64,000 bases of DNA from contig NZ_BMHT01000004.1 in NCBI RefSeq assembly GCF_014641455.1, positions 216,025-280,024 of the forward strand, read 5' to 3'. A program made the position numbers and the translations under genes. This DNA comes from Hymenobacter cavernae (lineage in GTDB: Bacteria > Bacteroidota > Bacteroidia > Cytophagales > Hymenobacteraceae). Under the pieces are notes generated by a model, which was not told the origin of the DNA, made no database searches, and was given only the letters and a program-made list of their open reading frames with translations. Shown in pieces: positions 51,747 through 60,938 of this stretch. Every line of letters begins with the position of its first letter. Within the stretch, counting starts at the first letter, position 1.

Positions 51747-53141
51747 ATGATCCTCCTAGTCGACGACGATATTGCCGTGCGCACCTCGCTGAGTCTGCTG
51801 CTCAAGCAGGCTGGCTACGCCACCAAGGCCGCCGCCACGCCCGAGGAGGGACTGCGCATGGTGCGCGAAGCCGTGCCGCAGCTCGTGCTCATGGACATGA
51901 ACTACTCGCTCGACACCTCCGGCCAGGACGGGCTGCGGCTGCTCGGGCAAGTGAAGGAAGTGGCCCCGCAGGTGCCGGTCATCCTCATCACCGGTTGGGG
52001 CTCCATCAGTCTGGCTGTGGAAGGGATGAAGGCCGGCGCGGCCGAGTTCGTGACCAAGCCCTGGAACAACGAGGCCCTGCTCCAAACCATTCGCACCGCC
52101 CTGAGTCTGGCCCAGGCCAGCGCCGCAGCGCCCGCCCCCGACGAAGCCAGCCTAGGTCGTCGCCAGCTCGATAAGCAGTTCAACTTCAAGAATATCGTGG
52201 GGCAGGATGCGCAGCTGATGCAGGTGCTGCGCAACGTAGGGCAGGTAGCGGCCACCGATGCGTCGGTGCTGATCGAGGGCGAATCGGGCACAGGCAAGGA
52301 GCTGATTGCGGAAGCCATTCACCAGAACTCGCACCGCCGCAACAAGCCCTTCGTGAAGGTGAACCTAGGTGGAATTTCGGCGTCGTTGTTTGAAAGCGAG
52401 ATGTTCGGCCACCGGCGCGGCGCCTTCACCGACGCCAAAGCCGACCGCCAGGGCCGCTTCGAAATGGCGAACGGCGGCACCATCTTCCTCGACGAAATCG
52501 GGGAGCTGGACCTAGGCAGTCAGGTGAAGCTGCTGCGCGTGCTGCAAGACCGCACCTACGAAGTGCTCGGCGACTCGCGCAGCCGGTCGTTGGATATTCG
52601 CGTGATCTGCGCCACCAACCGCGACCTGGCTCAGGAAGTACGCGAGGGTCGTTTTCGGGAAGATTTGTTTTACCGCATCAACCTTATCACGGTGCGCCTG
52701 CCCGCCCTGCGCGAGCGCCCGGACGACGTGCCGCTGCTGGCTCAGCACTTCGTGAACACCCTGCGCACCACCTACAACCGGCCCGCCCTGAAGGTGAACA
52801 CCCGCGCCCTGCATTGGCTGCGCGAGCAACAGCTGCCGGGCAACATCCGGGAGCTGAAAAACCTGGTAGAGCGTGCCGTGCTGGTGAGCGGCAAAGACGA
52901 GCTAGGTCCGGAAGACTTTCAGGCCCAGGCTCAGCGCGCCGTAACGAAAGCGCCCGAGCCCGGCGAACTGCCCGCCGTGGGCCTGATGACGCTCGACGAG
53001 ATGGAAGCTCAGATGATTCGCAAAACGGTAGATTTCTACTCCGGCAACCTCTCGCGCGTGGCCAAAGCGCTGGGCCTGAGCCGCGGAGCGCTGTACCGGC
53101 GCCTGGAGAAGTTCAATATTCCGTACGATGCAGCGCAGTAG
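51747..53141 (+). CDS. Sigma-54-dependent NtrC-type response regulator
   Basis: 464 residues with three domains. The receiver (1-125) has acidic residues DDD at 6-8, Asp50 (LVLMDMNY), VILITGWGS and FVTKPW. The AAA+ domain (about 145-375) has Walker A GESGTGKE, the sigma-54 contact loop as GAFTDA (canonical GAFTGA), Walker B GTIFLDEIGEL, and the arginine-finger region REDLFYRINLITVRLPALRE. A Fis-type helix-turn-helix lies at the C-terminus (GNLSRVAKALGLSRGALYRR). Its partner kinase gene follows. The palindromic sites at 39030 and 47723 are the likely targets, making it the activator of the exporter. Confidence 0.95.
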   Translation: MILLVDDDIAVRTSLSLLLKQAGYATKAAATPEEGLRMVREAVPQLVLMDMNYSLDTSGQDGLRLLGQVKEVAPQVPVILITGWGSISLAVEGMKAGAAEFVTKPWNNEALLQTIRTALSLAQASAAAPAPDEASLGRRQLDKQFNFKNIVGQDAQLMQVLRNVGQVAATDASVLIEGESGTGKELIAEAIHQNSHRRNKPFVKVNLGGISASLFESEMFGHRRGAFTDAKADRQGRFEMANGGTIFLDEIGELDLGSQVKLLRVLQDRTYEVLGDSRSRSLDIRVICATNRDLAQEVREGRFREDLFYRINLITVRLPALRERPDDVPLLAQHFVNTLRTTYNRPALKVNTRALHWLREQQLPGNIRELKNLVERAVLVSGKDELGPEDFQAQAQRAVTKAPEPGELPAVGLMTLDEMEAQMIRKTVDFYSGNLSRVAKALGLSRGALYRRLEKFNIPYDAAQ

Positions 53142-53149
53142 AGCCTTTC

Positions 53150-53253
53150 GTAGAGACGCAATATTTTGCGTCTCCTCGCTGCACGATTGATGCTAGCATG
53201 GAGCAGCCTCAACAACATCAGCAGACAAGAGACACAAAATATTGCGTCTCTAC
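53150..53253. repeat. Palindromic intergenic element, family C (second copy)
   Basis: Left arm 53150-53173 begins GTAGAGACGCAATATTTTGC, identical to the copy at 38151. Right arm 53230-53253 has one mismatch (GAGACACAAAATATTGCG, then TCTCTAC). The middle is unrelated to the first copy. It separates the regulator and kinase genes. Confidence 0.85.
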
Positions 53254-53265
53254 ACCCTTCGGCGC

Positions 53266-54576
53266 ATGACGCTACGCACCAAGTACATTCTGTTCGTAGT
53301 GTTCATTCACGCGGCCATTGCTGGGCTGGCGTTTCAGTTTCGGGCGTCGAACATGTGGCTGTTTATCGCCACCGAGGTGCTGCTGCTCATCACGGTTTAC
53401 ATCAGCATTCAGCTTTACCGCGGCTTTGTGCGGCCCCTGAACCTGATTGCGGCCGGCACCGAGGCCATTCGCAGCCGCGACTTTACCATGAAGTTTTTGC
53501 CCGTCGGCCAGACGGAAATGGACCAGCTCATCGGCACCTACAACACCATGATCGACGAGCTGCGGCAGGAGCGCATCACCCAGCAAGAGAAAAGCTTTCT
53601 GCTGGAGCGCCTGATTGCGGCCTCGCCGGCGGGCATTCTGCTGCTAAACTTCGATGGCAAGATTGAGGGCCTGAACCCGGCGGCGGAGCACTGCCTGCAC
53701 CTGCCCGCGGCGGAGCTGGTGGGCCGCAAGCCGGCCGAGCTGCCGGGCGAGTGGGGGCGGAGCCTGGGCTTGTTGCAGCCGGGGCAGCCGCAGCTGGTGC
53801 AGCTCTCGGGCGTGCAAACCTACCGGGCCAGCACCTCGCACTTTCTGGATCGGGGCTTCACGCGCTATTTTATCGTGCTGGAAGAGCTGACCCAGGAGCT
53901 GATCCGGCAGGAAAAGCAGGCCTACGAGAAGCTGATCCGGATGATGTCGCACGAGATAAACAACTCCATCGGTGCCGTCAACTCCATTCTGCAATCCTTC
54001 CACTACTACGCCCCGCAGCTCACCGACGACGACCGCCCCGACTTCACGGAGGCCCTCGACGTGTCCATCAACCGCAACACGCACCTGGCCAACTTCATTG
54101 CCGGCTTCGCCAACCTCGTGCGCCTGCCCGCGCCCACGCCGCGCCCCACCGATGTGCACGAGCTGCTGAAAGCCACCTGCCGCCTGCTACAGGTGCAGAG
54201 CGAAAAGCGCAACATTCGGTGGCACTGGGACCTAGGTTCCGGTTCGCTATTCGCGGAGCTTGACGCGCAGCAGATGGAGCAAGCCCTGCTCAACATCTGC
54301 AAGAATGCCCTCGAAGCCATCGGCCAGGATGGCAACCTGTGGGTGCGCACGACGGCGCAGCCCGCGGCTATTTTCATCGAAAACGACGGCCCCGGCATTC
54401 CGCCCGAGGTAGCGCCGCGCCTGTTCACGCCCTTCTTCAGCACCAAGCGCGACGGCCAGGGCATCGGCCTGACGCTGATTCGGGATATTCTGTTGCAGCA
54501 CAACTTCCGCTTCAGCCTCGAAACCCTACCGACCGGCCGCACGCAGTTTTTAATAGCAATGAACAATGAACAATGA
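53266..54576 (+). CDS. NtrY-like sensor histidine kinase, partner of the sigma-54 regulator
   Basis: 436 residues from the ATG at 53266 (the frame extends eight codons into the repeat). Two N-terminal membrane helices (about 7-24 and 30-48) enclose almost no periplasmic loop. A HAMP-like region (FVRPLNLIAAGTEAIRSRDF), a PAS domain (about 125-215), and an NtrY-type HisKA with His229 (RMMSHEINNSIGAVNSI) follow. The HATPase has LLNICKNALEAIG, IENDGPGIPPEVAPRLFTPF and FSTKRDGQGIGLTL. The last residues and stop (NNEQ) are encoded by a heptamer repeat. It probably senses membrane or cytoplasmic stress and phosphorylates the regulator at 51747. Confidence 0.93.
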   Translation: MTLRTKYILFVVFIHAAIAGLAFQFRASNMWLFIATEVLLLITVYISIQLYRGFVRPLNLIAAGTEAIRSRDFTMKFLPVGQTEMDQLIGTYNTMIDELRQERITQQEKSFLLERLIAASPAGILLLNFDGKIEGLNPAAEHCLHLPAAELVGRKPAELPGEWGRSLGLLQPGQPQLVQLSGVQTYRASTSHFLDRGFTRYFIVLEELTQELIRQEKQAYEKLIRMMSHEINNSIGAVNSILQSFHYYAPQLTDDDRPDFTEALDVSINRNTHLANFIAGFANLVRLPAPTPRPTDVHELLKATCRLLQVQSEKRNIRWHWDLGSGSLFAELDAQQMEQALLNICKNALEAIGQDGNLWVRTTAQPAAIFIENDGPGIPPEVAPRLFTPFFSTKRDGQGIGLTLIRDILLQHNFRFSLETLPTGRTQFLIAMNNEQ

Positions 54577-54631
54577 GCAATGACGACTTAGGAATATAAC
54601 TGCTCATTCTTCATTGTTCACTGCTCATTGC
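54556..54631. repeat. Heptamer repeat (AACAATG) with inverted partner between convergent genes
   Basis: GCAATGAACAATGAACAATG then AGCAATGAC on the left, and TGCTCATTCTTCATTGTTCA then CTGCTCATTGC on the right, form an imperfect palindrome. The left part supplies the last codons and stop of the kinase gene, and the right part abuts the stop of the LytTR gene. A related repeat lies at 9712-9903. Confidence 0.7.
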
Positions 54632-55402
54632 CTACGTCCAGCGGCTGAGGAACTGGTTGAACGGCTCTTTGTACTGGTCGCCGACGGAGATAGTGGCGGA
54701 GCCGATTTGCACGGTGTTGCGCGTCACGGCCCGGATCTGATCCAGCGCCACGATAAAGGAACGGTGAATGCGCATGAAGCGGCGGGGCGGCAGCCTGTCT
54801 TCCAGCGCTTTAAGGCTGGTGAGCGAGAGCAGCGGCTTGGAGCCATCGGCCAGGTGTACCTTCACGTAGTCCTTCAGCCCTTCGATGTAGAGAATCTCGC
54901 GAAACGCCACGCGCACCAGCTGGTATTCTACTTTCAGAAACAGGTATTCTTCTTCCGGTTCCGGCGCGGCGGGCGCGGCGGGCGCGGCGGGTGCGGGTAG
55001 GGCAGGAGCGGCGCCCGGCAGCTGAATCACCTCGGCGTAGGATTGCGCCTTGGTGGCGGCGCGTAAAAACTCCTCGTAGTTGAAGGGCTTTACCAGATAA
55101 TCCAGGGCATCGACCTTGTAGCCATCGAGGGCAAACTGGTGGAACGCCGTGGTGAAAATGATGCGCGGACCTAGGCCCGGCCGGCCCTTGTCCAGCACCC
55201 GCGCCAGCTCAATGCCGGTTAGGTCAGGCATCTGAATATCCAGAAAAATCAGGTCGACGTCTTGCTCTTGCAGGCCGCGCAGGGCTTCTACGGCGCTGCT
55301 GTAGCGGCCTACCAGTCGCAGAAAAGGCGTTTGCTCGATGAAGGCGCACACCATGCCCAGGGCTAACGGCTCGTCGTCGACGGCAATGCAGTTTAAGGTC
55401 AT
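54632..55402 (-). CDS. LytTR-type DNA-binding response regulator
   Basis: 256 residues from the ATG at 55402. Receiver domain with Asp9 and Asp10, phospho-acceptor Asp55 (LIFLDIQMPDLTG) and LVKPF. A Pro/Ala-rich hinge follows at about 140-158 (a PAAPAAPAAPEPEEE tract). The LytTR domain has EYLFLKVEYQLVRVAFREIL, then YIEGLKDYVKVHLADG and FMRIHRSFIVALDQI. It is regulated by the LytS-type kinase encoded upstream; a 190-bp palindromic array separates the two genes. Targets unknown. Confidence 0.93.
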   Translation of the reverse strand: MTLNCIAVDDEPLALGMVCAFIEQTPFLRLVGRYSSAVEALRGLQEQDVDLIFLDIQMPDLTGIELARVLDKGRPGLGPRIIFTTAFHQFALDGYKVDALDYLVKPFNYEEFLRAATKAQSYAEVIQLPGAAPALPAPAAPAAPAAPEPEEEYLFLKVEYQLVRVAFREILYIEGLKDYVKVHLADGSKPLLSLTSLKALEDRLPPRRFMRIHRSFIVALDQIRAVTRNTVQIGSATISVGDQYKEPFNQFLSRWT

Positions 55403-55440
55403 AGGGGAGAGTAACTGAGTAATGATGGGATCTTGAACGG

Positions 55441-55630
55441 TGTAGCGCGAAGCTCCCGCTTCGCGCATCGTTGAACGATAATCGTTTGTATAACCTAGGT
55501 GCCAGTCGTTCAACGATGTAGCGCGAAGCTCTGCTTCGCTTATCGTTGAACGATTAATCGTGCATCAACCAACCTAGGTGCCAGTCGTTCAACGATGCGC
55601 GAAGCGGGAGCTTCGCGCTACATCGTTCAA
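55441..55630. repeat. Compound palindromic element, family D (two nested copies)
   Basis: Three arms, GTAGCGCGAAGCTCCCGCTT, GTAGCGCGAAGCTCTGCTTC and the complement GAAGCGGGAGCTTCGCGCTA, alternate with TCGTTGAACGAT / ATCGTTCAACGA cores. Two loops share AACCTAGGTGCCAGTCGTTC. It looks like a tandem duplication of one element between the LytS-type and LytTR genes. Confidence 0.82.
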
Positions 55631-55663
55631 TGGATACGTGAAGCCGGTGCTTGGTGCTACAAC

Positions 55664-56725
55664 CTAGCTCACCTGTAGCGTGAGCACCACCTGAAACTCG
55701 TTGTCAGTGGTCGACTCGGTGGTGGTCAGGTCGTAGCGGTCGGGGTAGAGCAGGTCGAGGCGGCGGCGCGTGTTGGTCAGGCCGATGCCGCTGCCGGTGT
55801 CCAGCGTGAGGGCGTGTTTGGGGAAAAGCGTGTTGCGCACTTCCAGGGCTAGCTCGGTGCCGCACTGCTGCACACTGACGTGAATCTGGCTGAGCTGGGT
55901 GGCACTCACACCGTGCTTAAAGGCATTTTCGACGAAGGGCAGCAGCAGCATCGGAGCCACGGGCACGTCGTGCAGGGGCTCGGGTTTGCTGAACGTGACG
56001 GTTACTTTATCGGTGAGGCGCAGCTGCATGAGGGCCATATAGTCTTGCAAAAAGGCGATTTCCTGGCTGAGCAGCGTGGTGCTGGCCTGCGTTTCGTAGA
56101 GCACGTAGCGCATCATGCGCGAGAGGGTGTGCAAGGCCTGCCGGGCCAGCTCCACGTTCACCACGGTGAGGGCGTAAATGTTGTTGAGCGTGTTGAAAAA
56201 GAAGTGCGGATTGATCTGGGCCTTCAAAAACGACAGCTCGGTTTTGGTGCGCTGCTGTTCCAGCTCCTGCCGCAGCAAGGCGTCGGTTTGCCACTTCTGC
56301 ACCACCGTGGTGCTGGTGCTGATGCCGAGCACCAGCAGCGTAATCAGCAGGGCGCCAATGTCCAGAAAGCGCCGATTGGGTCGGCGCGGGCCGCCCCGCC
56401 CCTGAAAAATGTGCTCCATCAGCTCCGGCAGGTGCAGCCAGCGCTCCAGCCAGTAATTAAAGAAACAGAGAGCGGCCGTAGCCACCAGGGCCGTTACTAC
56501 AAACCAAAGGGTATGGTCACGAAATAATAACCTAGGTACCCACACCAGCGAGTTCAGGTAAAACAAGCCAATCCAGAGGAAGAATAAGCTAGCCTGTTTA
56601 ATCCAGAATTGAGGGGGCAACGGAAGCCAGCGCGGCTGCAAGAGCACCAGTACCGAGCCCATCACCACCCAAACTAGCACATGAATCAGCGGCGATACGT
56701 AGCGCTGCAACGAAGAAGAAGCCAT
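55664..56725 (-). CDS. LytS/YehU-type sensor histidine kinase
   Basis: 353 residues. Four membrane helices occur in the first 140 residues (about 12-29, 43-62, 73-90, 122-140). The His_kinase domain of the LytS family follows, with the phospho-accepting His174 in LKAQINPHFFFNTLNNIYAL. The ATPase half has LPFVENAFKHGV and GSGIGLTNTRRRLDLLY. No long periplasmic sensor is present, so it likely senses through the membrane segments. Its partner is the LytTR regulator at 54632. Confidence 0.93.
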   Translation of the reverse strand: MASSSLQRYVSPLIHVLVWVVMGSVLVLLQPRWLPLPPQFWIKQASLFFLWIGLFYLNSLVWVPRLLFRDHTLWFVVTALVATAALCFFNYWLERWLHLPELMEHIFQGRGGPRRPNRRFLDIGALLITLLVLGISTSTTVVQKWQTDALLRQELEQQRTKTELSFLKAQINPHFFFNTLNNIYALTVVNVELARQALHTLSRMMRYVLYETQASTTLLSQEIAFLQDYMALMQLRLTDKVTVTFSKPEPLHDVPVAPMLLLPFVENAFKHGVSATQLSQIHVSVQQCGTELALEVRNTLFPKHALTLDTGSGIGLTNTRRRLDLLYPDRYDLTTTESTTDNEFQVVLTLQVS

Positions 56726-57216
56726 TGAAGAATAGAATAGAGCTGCACGAAAAATCAGCCGTTAAACTTACAAGATGCTACCGATAAGCACCCGCCAGAC
56801 CGGCCACGAGCCCGATTCTGCCGACCAGGAGGTGCTTTTTACGGTCGGGTATGCGCGCATAAGCCATTGTTTTTACAGTTTCTGCGTAAACAAATAGCTG
56901 TGAAGCGGTTATACCAGCAGCATCGGCAGAGAAACGGCGACTGGCGTCTGCCGGGTGGTTGAAATCAGCGTGCCTCCAAAGACAGAAAGGCTGCCTCCAT
57001 CGGTATTCCCGGCCGCGCGGTCTACTTGGCGGTTCGCATGCTCGTGCTGCGCCGTTATTTTGCCAAACCTAGCTTTTAAATATAATCCCGTTTGCCAGCC
57101 GCTACGCTGCAACGGTAGCCCCACCAACGCCGTCGTATGGCACGCATCTTTCGGTAGCTAATTAGCAAGTTCCTTCCCCTCAAGTTAAGCCCACATTTGG
57201 GCGGCGTAAATCACTC
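56726..57216. other. Divergent intergenic region, 491 bp
   Basis: Between the LytS-type kinase gene (minus) and the TonB-receptor gene (plus). Overlapping frames of about 70 codons exist on both strands (56909-57161), but neither shows domains, signal peptides or neighbour-like codon use. No exact TAnnTTTG promoter was found. Holds the promoters of both genes; otherwise nothing recognised. Confidence 0.3.
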
Positions 57217-59856
57217 ATGAAAAAGCTTTTATTCGTTCTTACCCTGACTAGCTATTCGGCTCTGGCACAAGGGCCTCCTGCCGGTGCACCGGGTGGGAGC
57301 ACCCGGCCGCAGCCAGCGGCGGCCGTTCTTTCGGGAACTTCAACCGCCGCGGGTAGTGGCAAAATCACGGGTACCGTGGTCGACGCGGCTACCAAGAAGC
57401 CTGTGCCGTTTGCCACGGTGGCCCTCATTAATACTGCCACCGGCAAGCCCGTGGACGGCGCTTCCTGCGACGACAATGGTAAGTTTACGATCAGCCAGGT
57501 AGGAGCCGGCACCTACCAGCTACAGGTAAGCTTTCTGGGCTACAAAACGGTAACGAATGGCCCGCTGACCGTGACGGAGCGGGGCGGTACGCTCAACCAG
57601 GGCACCATCGCGCTGGGAGCCACCACGCAGCAGCTCGGCGAAGTAGTGGTGCAGGGCCAAAAGCAGCTCATCGAGGAGAAAGTAGACCGCCTGGTGTACA
57701 ACGCCGACCAGGACGTGACGGCCAAGGGCGGCGACGCCACCGACATCATGCGCAAAGTGCCGCTGCTGGCCGTCGACCTCGACGGCAACGTGACGTTGCG
57801 CGGCTCTTCCAACGTGACGGTGCTCATTAATAATAAGCCTAGCACCATCGTGGCTAGCTCAGTGGCGGACGCGCTCAAGCAGATTCCGGCCGACCTGATT
57901 CAGACGGTGGAAGTGATTACCAGCCCTTCGGCCAAGTACGACGCCGAAGGCTCGGCTGGTATCATCAACATCGTGACGAAGAAAAACACGCTGGCCGGCA
58001 AAACCCTGAACGTGGACATCGGAGGCGGCAACCGTGGGGCTAGCCTGAACCTGAACGGCAACTACCGCAAGGGCAAGATGGGCTTCAACCTAGGTGGTTT
58101 CGGCCGGAGCCAGTATAACGTGCACGGCTCCTTCAACAACAACCAGACGATTCGCTCCGAAAACGGGGATCTGAACACGATCCAATCGGCCGACACGCGC
58201 AACCGGGGTTTGTTTGGCAACTACCAGCTCGGCTGGGATTATGACATTACGGAGAAATCGTCGCTGACGGCAAACATCCGGTACGGGGTGCGTAACAACA
58301 TCACGAACCAGGATAACCTGCTGACCGAGACCTACTCGCTGACGGACTACGCGCTGCTGAGCTCCAATGCCCGCAACGTAGAAACCAAGGACCTCTCGGG
58401 CACCGTCGACGCGAACCTGACCTACACACACACCTACGCGCCGCAAAAGGAGCTGAGCATCCTAGGTTTGTACAGCCGCAACAACCGCACGAACGACTTC
58501 GTGGCCGATCTGCTGACGAACGATGATATCAGCCAGCAGCGCAACAACAACGAGAGCTACAACCAGGAATCGACGATTCAGGTTGACTACTCGACGCCGT
58601 TGCAGAAAAACCAGCTGCTGGAATTTGGCGGTAAAGGCATCTTCCGGCAGGTGAACAGCCACTACACCTACTACCTCACGGAGCGCGCCACGGGCGCGGA
58701 GCAGGTGGATGTTAATCGCCCGAATAATACGCTGAACTACAATCAGAACATCACGGCCTCGTACCTCTCGTACACCTATACTACCCAGAACAAGTACACG
58801 CTGAAAGCCGGTGCTCGCTACGAGTACACGTTTATCGATGCGCACTTCAGCAACAACTCGGAAGGCCAGCTCAGCAGCATTCCGAACTACGGCAAGCTGA
58901 TTCCGAGCCTGAACCTGTCGAAAAGCTTCGAGAAGGGCCAGACCATTAAGCTAGCCTACAACCGCCGGATTCAGCGGCCGGGTATTCAGTTTCTGAACCC
59001 CAACACCAACTCGTCCAACCCAACGAACATCACCGTCGGCAACCCGTATCTGGCCCCCGAGCTGACCGACAACTTGGAGCTAGGTTTCAGCACGCAACTG
59101 AAGGCGTTTTACATCAATGCTTCCGTATTCGGCCGGCGCAGCAACAACTCGATTACCAGCGTGCGCGATACGTTCAGCCTGCGCACCGGCGACCCGGTGA
59201 ACCCCGTGTTGCAGCAGGGTATTCGGACGAGCTACCAGAACATCGGGCGCGAGGATAACTATGGTATCAACCTGTTTACCAACGCTACTTTCTTCTCGAA
59301 GTGGCAAATCGGCGGCGGCATCGACCTCTACTACGCCGACCTGACCAACAACGTAGCGGACCCGATCTACCGGGCTTCCAACTCGGGATGGGTAATATCA
59401 GGTCGCCTAAACAGCAGCCTCACGCTCCCGAACGACTGGACCATCCAGGCGTTTGGCGGGGCTCGCGGCCGGCAAATACAGCTGCAAGGCTACCAGGGCA
59501 CCTTCGCTTTCTACAACCTAGGTATCCGGAAGCAGTTCAACGACAAGCGCGGCAGCTTCGGCATCTCGGGCGAAAACTTCGCCAACTTCCCCTTCGTGGT
59601 GCGCTCCGAGCTGACGTCGCCCATCCTGACGCAGAGCACCAAAACGAGTTTCTATAACGCCGGTGTGCGCTTCAACTTCAGCTACCGCATCGGCAAGATC
59701 GGCGTGGAGCAGCCCCGGAAGCGCCGCAGGTCGATTGAAAACGACGACATAAAAGGCGGCGACAATGGCGGCGGTGATGTTGGTGGTCAGCCCGCCGCGC
59801 CGCAGCAGGCAGCCCCTGCTGCACCAAGTGGCGGTCGACGCGGCGCACGGCCGTAG
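57217..59856 (+). CDS. TonB-dependent receptor-like outer membrane protein
   Basis: An 879-residue outer-membrane transporter. Signal peptide (MKKLLFVLTLTSYSALAQ), Pro/Gly/Ala-rich spacer, then a carboxypeptidase-regulatory beta-sandwich (KITGTVVDAATKKPVPFATV, about 48-130). The plug domain (about 135-250) includes RKVPLLAVDLDGNVTLRGSS and YDAEGSAGIINIVTKKN. The large barrel continues to about 825 (FYNAGVRFNFSYRIGKIGVE). A charged and Gly/Pro-rich tail of about 50 residues follows the barrel. No SusD-type lipoprotein gene follows, so it is of the SusD-independent class. The substrate is unknown; the adjacent CE12 genes hint at pectin fragments but are on the opposite strand. Confidence 0.92.
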   Translation: MKKLLFVLTLTSYSALAQGPPAGAPGGSTRPQPAAAVLSGTSTAAGSGKITGTVVDAATKKPVPFATVALINTATGKPVDGASCDDNGKFTISQVGAGTYQLQVSFLGYKTVTNGPLTVTERGGTLNQGTIALGATTQQLGEVVVQGQKQLIEEKVDRLVYNADQDVTAKGGDATDIMRKVPLLAVDLDGNVTLRGSSNVTVLINNKPSTIVASSVADALKQIPADLIQTVEVITSPSAKYDAEGSAGIINIVTKKNTLAGKTLNVDIGGGNRGASLNLNGNYRKGKMGFNLGGFGRSQYNVHGSFNNNQTIRSENGDLNTIQSADTRNRGLFGNYQLGWDYDITEKSSLTANIRYGVRNNITNQDNLLTETYSLTDYALLSSNARNVETKDLSGTVDANLTYTHTYAPQKELSILGLYSRNNRTNDFVADLLTNDDISQQRNNNESYNQESTIQVDYSTPLQKNQLLEFGGKGIFRQVNSHYTYYLTERATGAEQVDVNRPNNTLNYNQNITASYLSYTYTTQNKYTLKAGARYEYTFIDAHFSNNSEGQLSSIPNYGKLIPSLNLSKSFEKGQTIKLAYNRRIQRPGIQFLNPNTNSSNPTNITVGNPYLAPELTDNLELGFSTQLKAFYINASVFGRRSNNSITSVRDTFSLRTGDPVNPVLQQGIRTSYQNIGREDNYGINLFTNATFFSKWQIGGGIDLYYADLTNNVADPIYRASNSGWVISGRLNSSLTLPNDWTIQAFGGARGRQIQLQGYQGTFAFYNLGIRKQFNDKRGSFGISGENFANFPFVVRSELTSPILTQSTKTSFYNAGVRFNFSYRIGKIGVEQPRKRRRSIENDDIKGGDNGGGDVGGQPAAPQQAAPAAPSGGRRGARP

Positions 59857-59902
59857 CTCACGCCTCCCACTAGCAAGTAGCCAAATTTTCAGTCTGCTTA
59901 TA

Positions 59903-59939
59903 AAACAAAGAAGCCACCTAACAGGTGGCTTCTTTGTTT
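59903..59939. terminator. Bidirectional terminator after the TonB-receptor gene
   Basis: AAACAAAGAAGCCACCT at 59903-59919 pairs perfectly with AGGTGGCTTCTTTGTTT at 59923-59939 over a three-base loop. It separates the convergent receptor and acetylesterase genes. Confidence 0.92.
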
Positions 59940-60034
59940 CTAGTAACTATCATGAAAATCGTTTGTAGTCGCTCTAGCGCTGGTTGATTACCTAGCTCAG
60001 TAACACGTCTTAACCATTTGCGGAGTGGGAAGGG

Positions 60035-60928
60035 CTAGCTATTTTTCTTCGCTAGATACTTCGTTAGAGGGCATTTCTTCAGCCCGCGCAAGCCTTCTAC
60101 CACGGCCCCGGCGTTCATCTTCGCACCGGCCTCAATGGTGTGGGTGTGGTCGGTGGTGTTGAAGTAGGTGGCTTTCACTTTCTCCTCGCCTTCCTTGTCA
60201 TATTGGTCGGCAATAATCTTGTTCAGGTCGATGAAGTACGCGCCGCCCTGCTTGGCGGCTTCGGCGGCCCACTGACCGTAGTCTGCGCTGGCACGGTTGG
60301 CTTTGCCATTCTGCCAAGTGTTGCGTGGAATGGGCGAGCAGACCAGCGTAGTGGCGCCTTTACCTTTCGCCTCGCTGATGAATTTGCGCATATACCAGCC
60401 GTAGGAGTGCACCACTTCCTGCTTCTTGGTGATGGGGTTGAACACTTCCTGACTTTCCTCGCCGTTACCCTTGATGGTGCCGCGCGCCCGCGCCGTGTCG
60501 GCTAAGGGACCGTTGTCGTTGTGGCCGAACTGCATGATGACAAAGTCGCCGGGCTTGATCTTGGTCAGTACCTTTTCCCAGTGGCCTTGGGTTTGAAAGG
60601 TGCGGCTGCTGGTACCACCTAGGGCATCGTTCTCCACCCGAATGCGGGTTGTGTCGAAGTAGGCGCCGATGTAGTTGCCCCAGCCCCAAAGCCCACCGTC
60701 GCCCTTGCCTTTGCCGTTCTTCACCGTGGAATCGCCAATGAGGTAGAGGGTCGGCTTGGGGCTAGCTTTGGGCGGCGCAAACGAGCAAATCAGCAGTGTC
60801 AGAAACAGCATACTCGCTGCCGTCCCGATCAGGGCAACAAGGCGCGTGCTACGGCTGATGCACGGGGTGGTGCCGTTAAGTTGCTCGAAAGAAGAGAGGT
60901 GTAAGTTGGTTTCCTCGGAGTAATTCAT
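60035..60928 (-). CDS. Rhamnogalacturonan acetylesterase, CE12 (second of tandem pair)
   Basis: 297 residues of the SGNH/GDSL hydrolase fold; removes acetyl groups from rhamnogalacturonan I. Ser67 lies in block I (LYLIGDSTVKNG). Other motifs: GGTSSRTF, MQFGHNDNG and the Asp/His pair in TDHTHT. The N-terminus has about 30 polar residues before the hydrophobic segment (LIGTAASMLFLTLLICSF). The ATG at 60928 fits the ten-base spacing from the upstream gene, but a start at 60811 would give a more usual signal peptide. It is a paralogue of its upstream neighbour, with conserved HSYGWYMRKF / HTYGYYLRKF and PRN blocks. Confidence 0.9.
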   Translation of the reverse strand: MNYSEETNLHLSSFEQLNGTTPCISRSTRLVALIGTAASMLFLTLLICSFAPPKASPKPTLYLIGDSTVKNGKGKGDGGLWGWGNYIGAYFDTTRIRVENDALGGTSSRTFQTQGHWEKVLTKIKPGDFVIMQFGHNDNGPLADTARARGTIKGNGEESQEVFNPITKKQEVVHSYGWYMRKFISEAKGKGATTLVCSPIPRNTWQNGKANRASADYGQWAAEAAKQGGAYFIDLNKIIADQYDKEGEEKVKATYFNTTDHTHTIEAGAKMNAGAVVEGLRGLKKCPLTKYLAKKNS

Positions 60929-60938
60929 AAAGAATAGG

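Noticed and set aside
56909-57161. Small overlapping frames between the LytS-type and receptor genes
   Set aside because: Open on both strands over the same DNA, with no domain, signal or start context to choose either.
57000-57216. A canonical TAnnTTTG promoter for the TonB-receptor gene
   Set aside because: Candidate boxes such as TTATTTTG and TAGCTTTT each miss a key base, so no site is reported.
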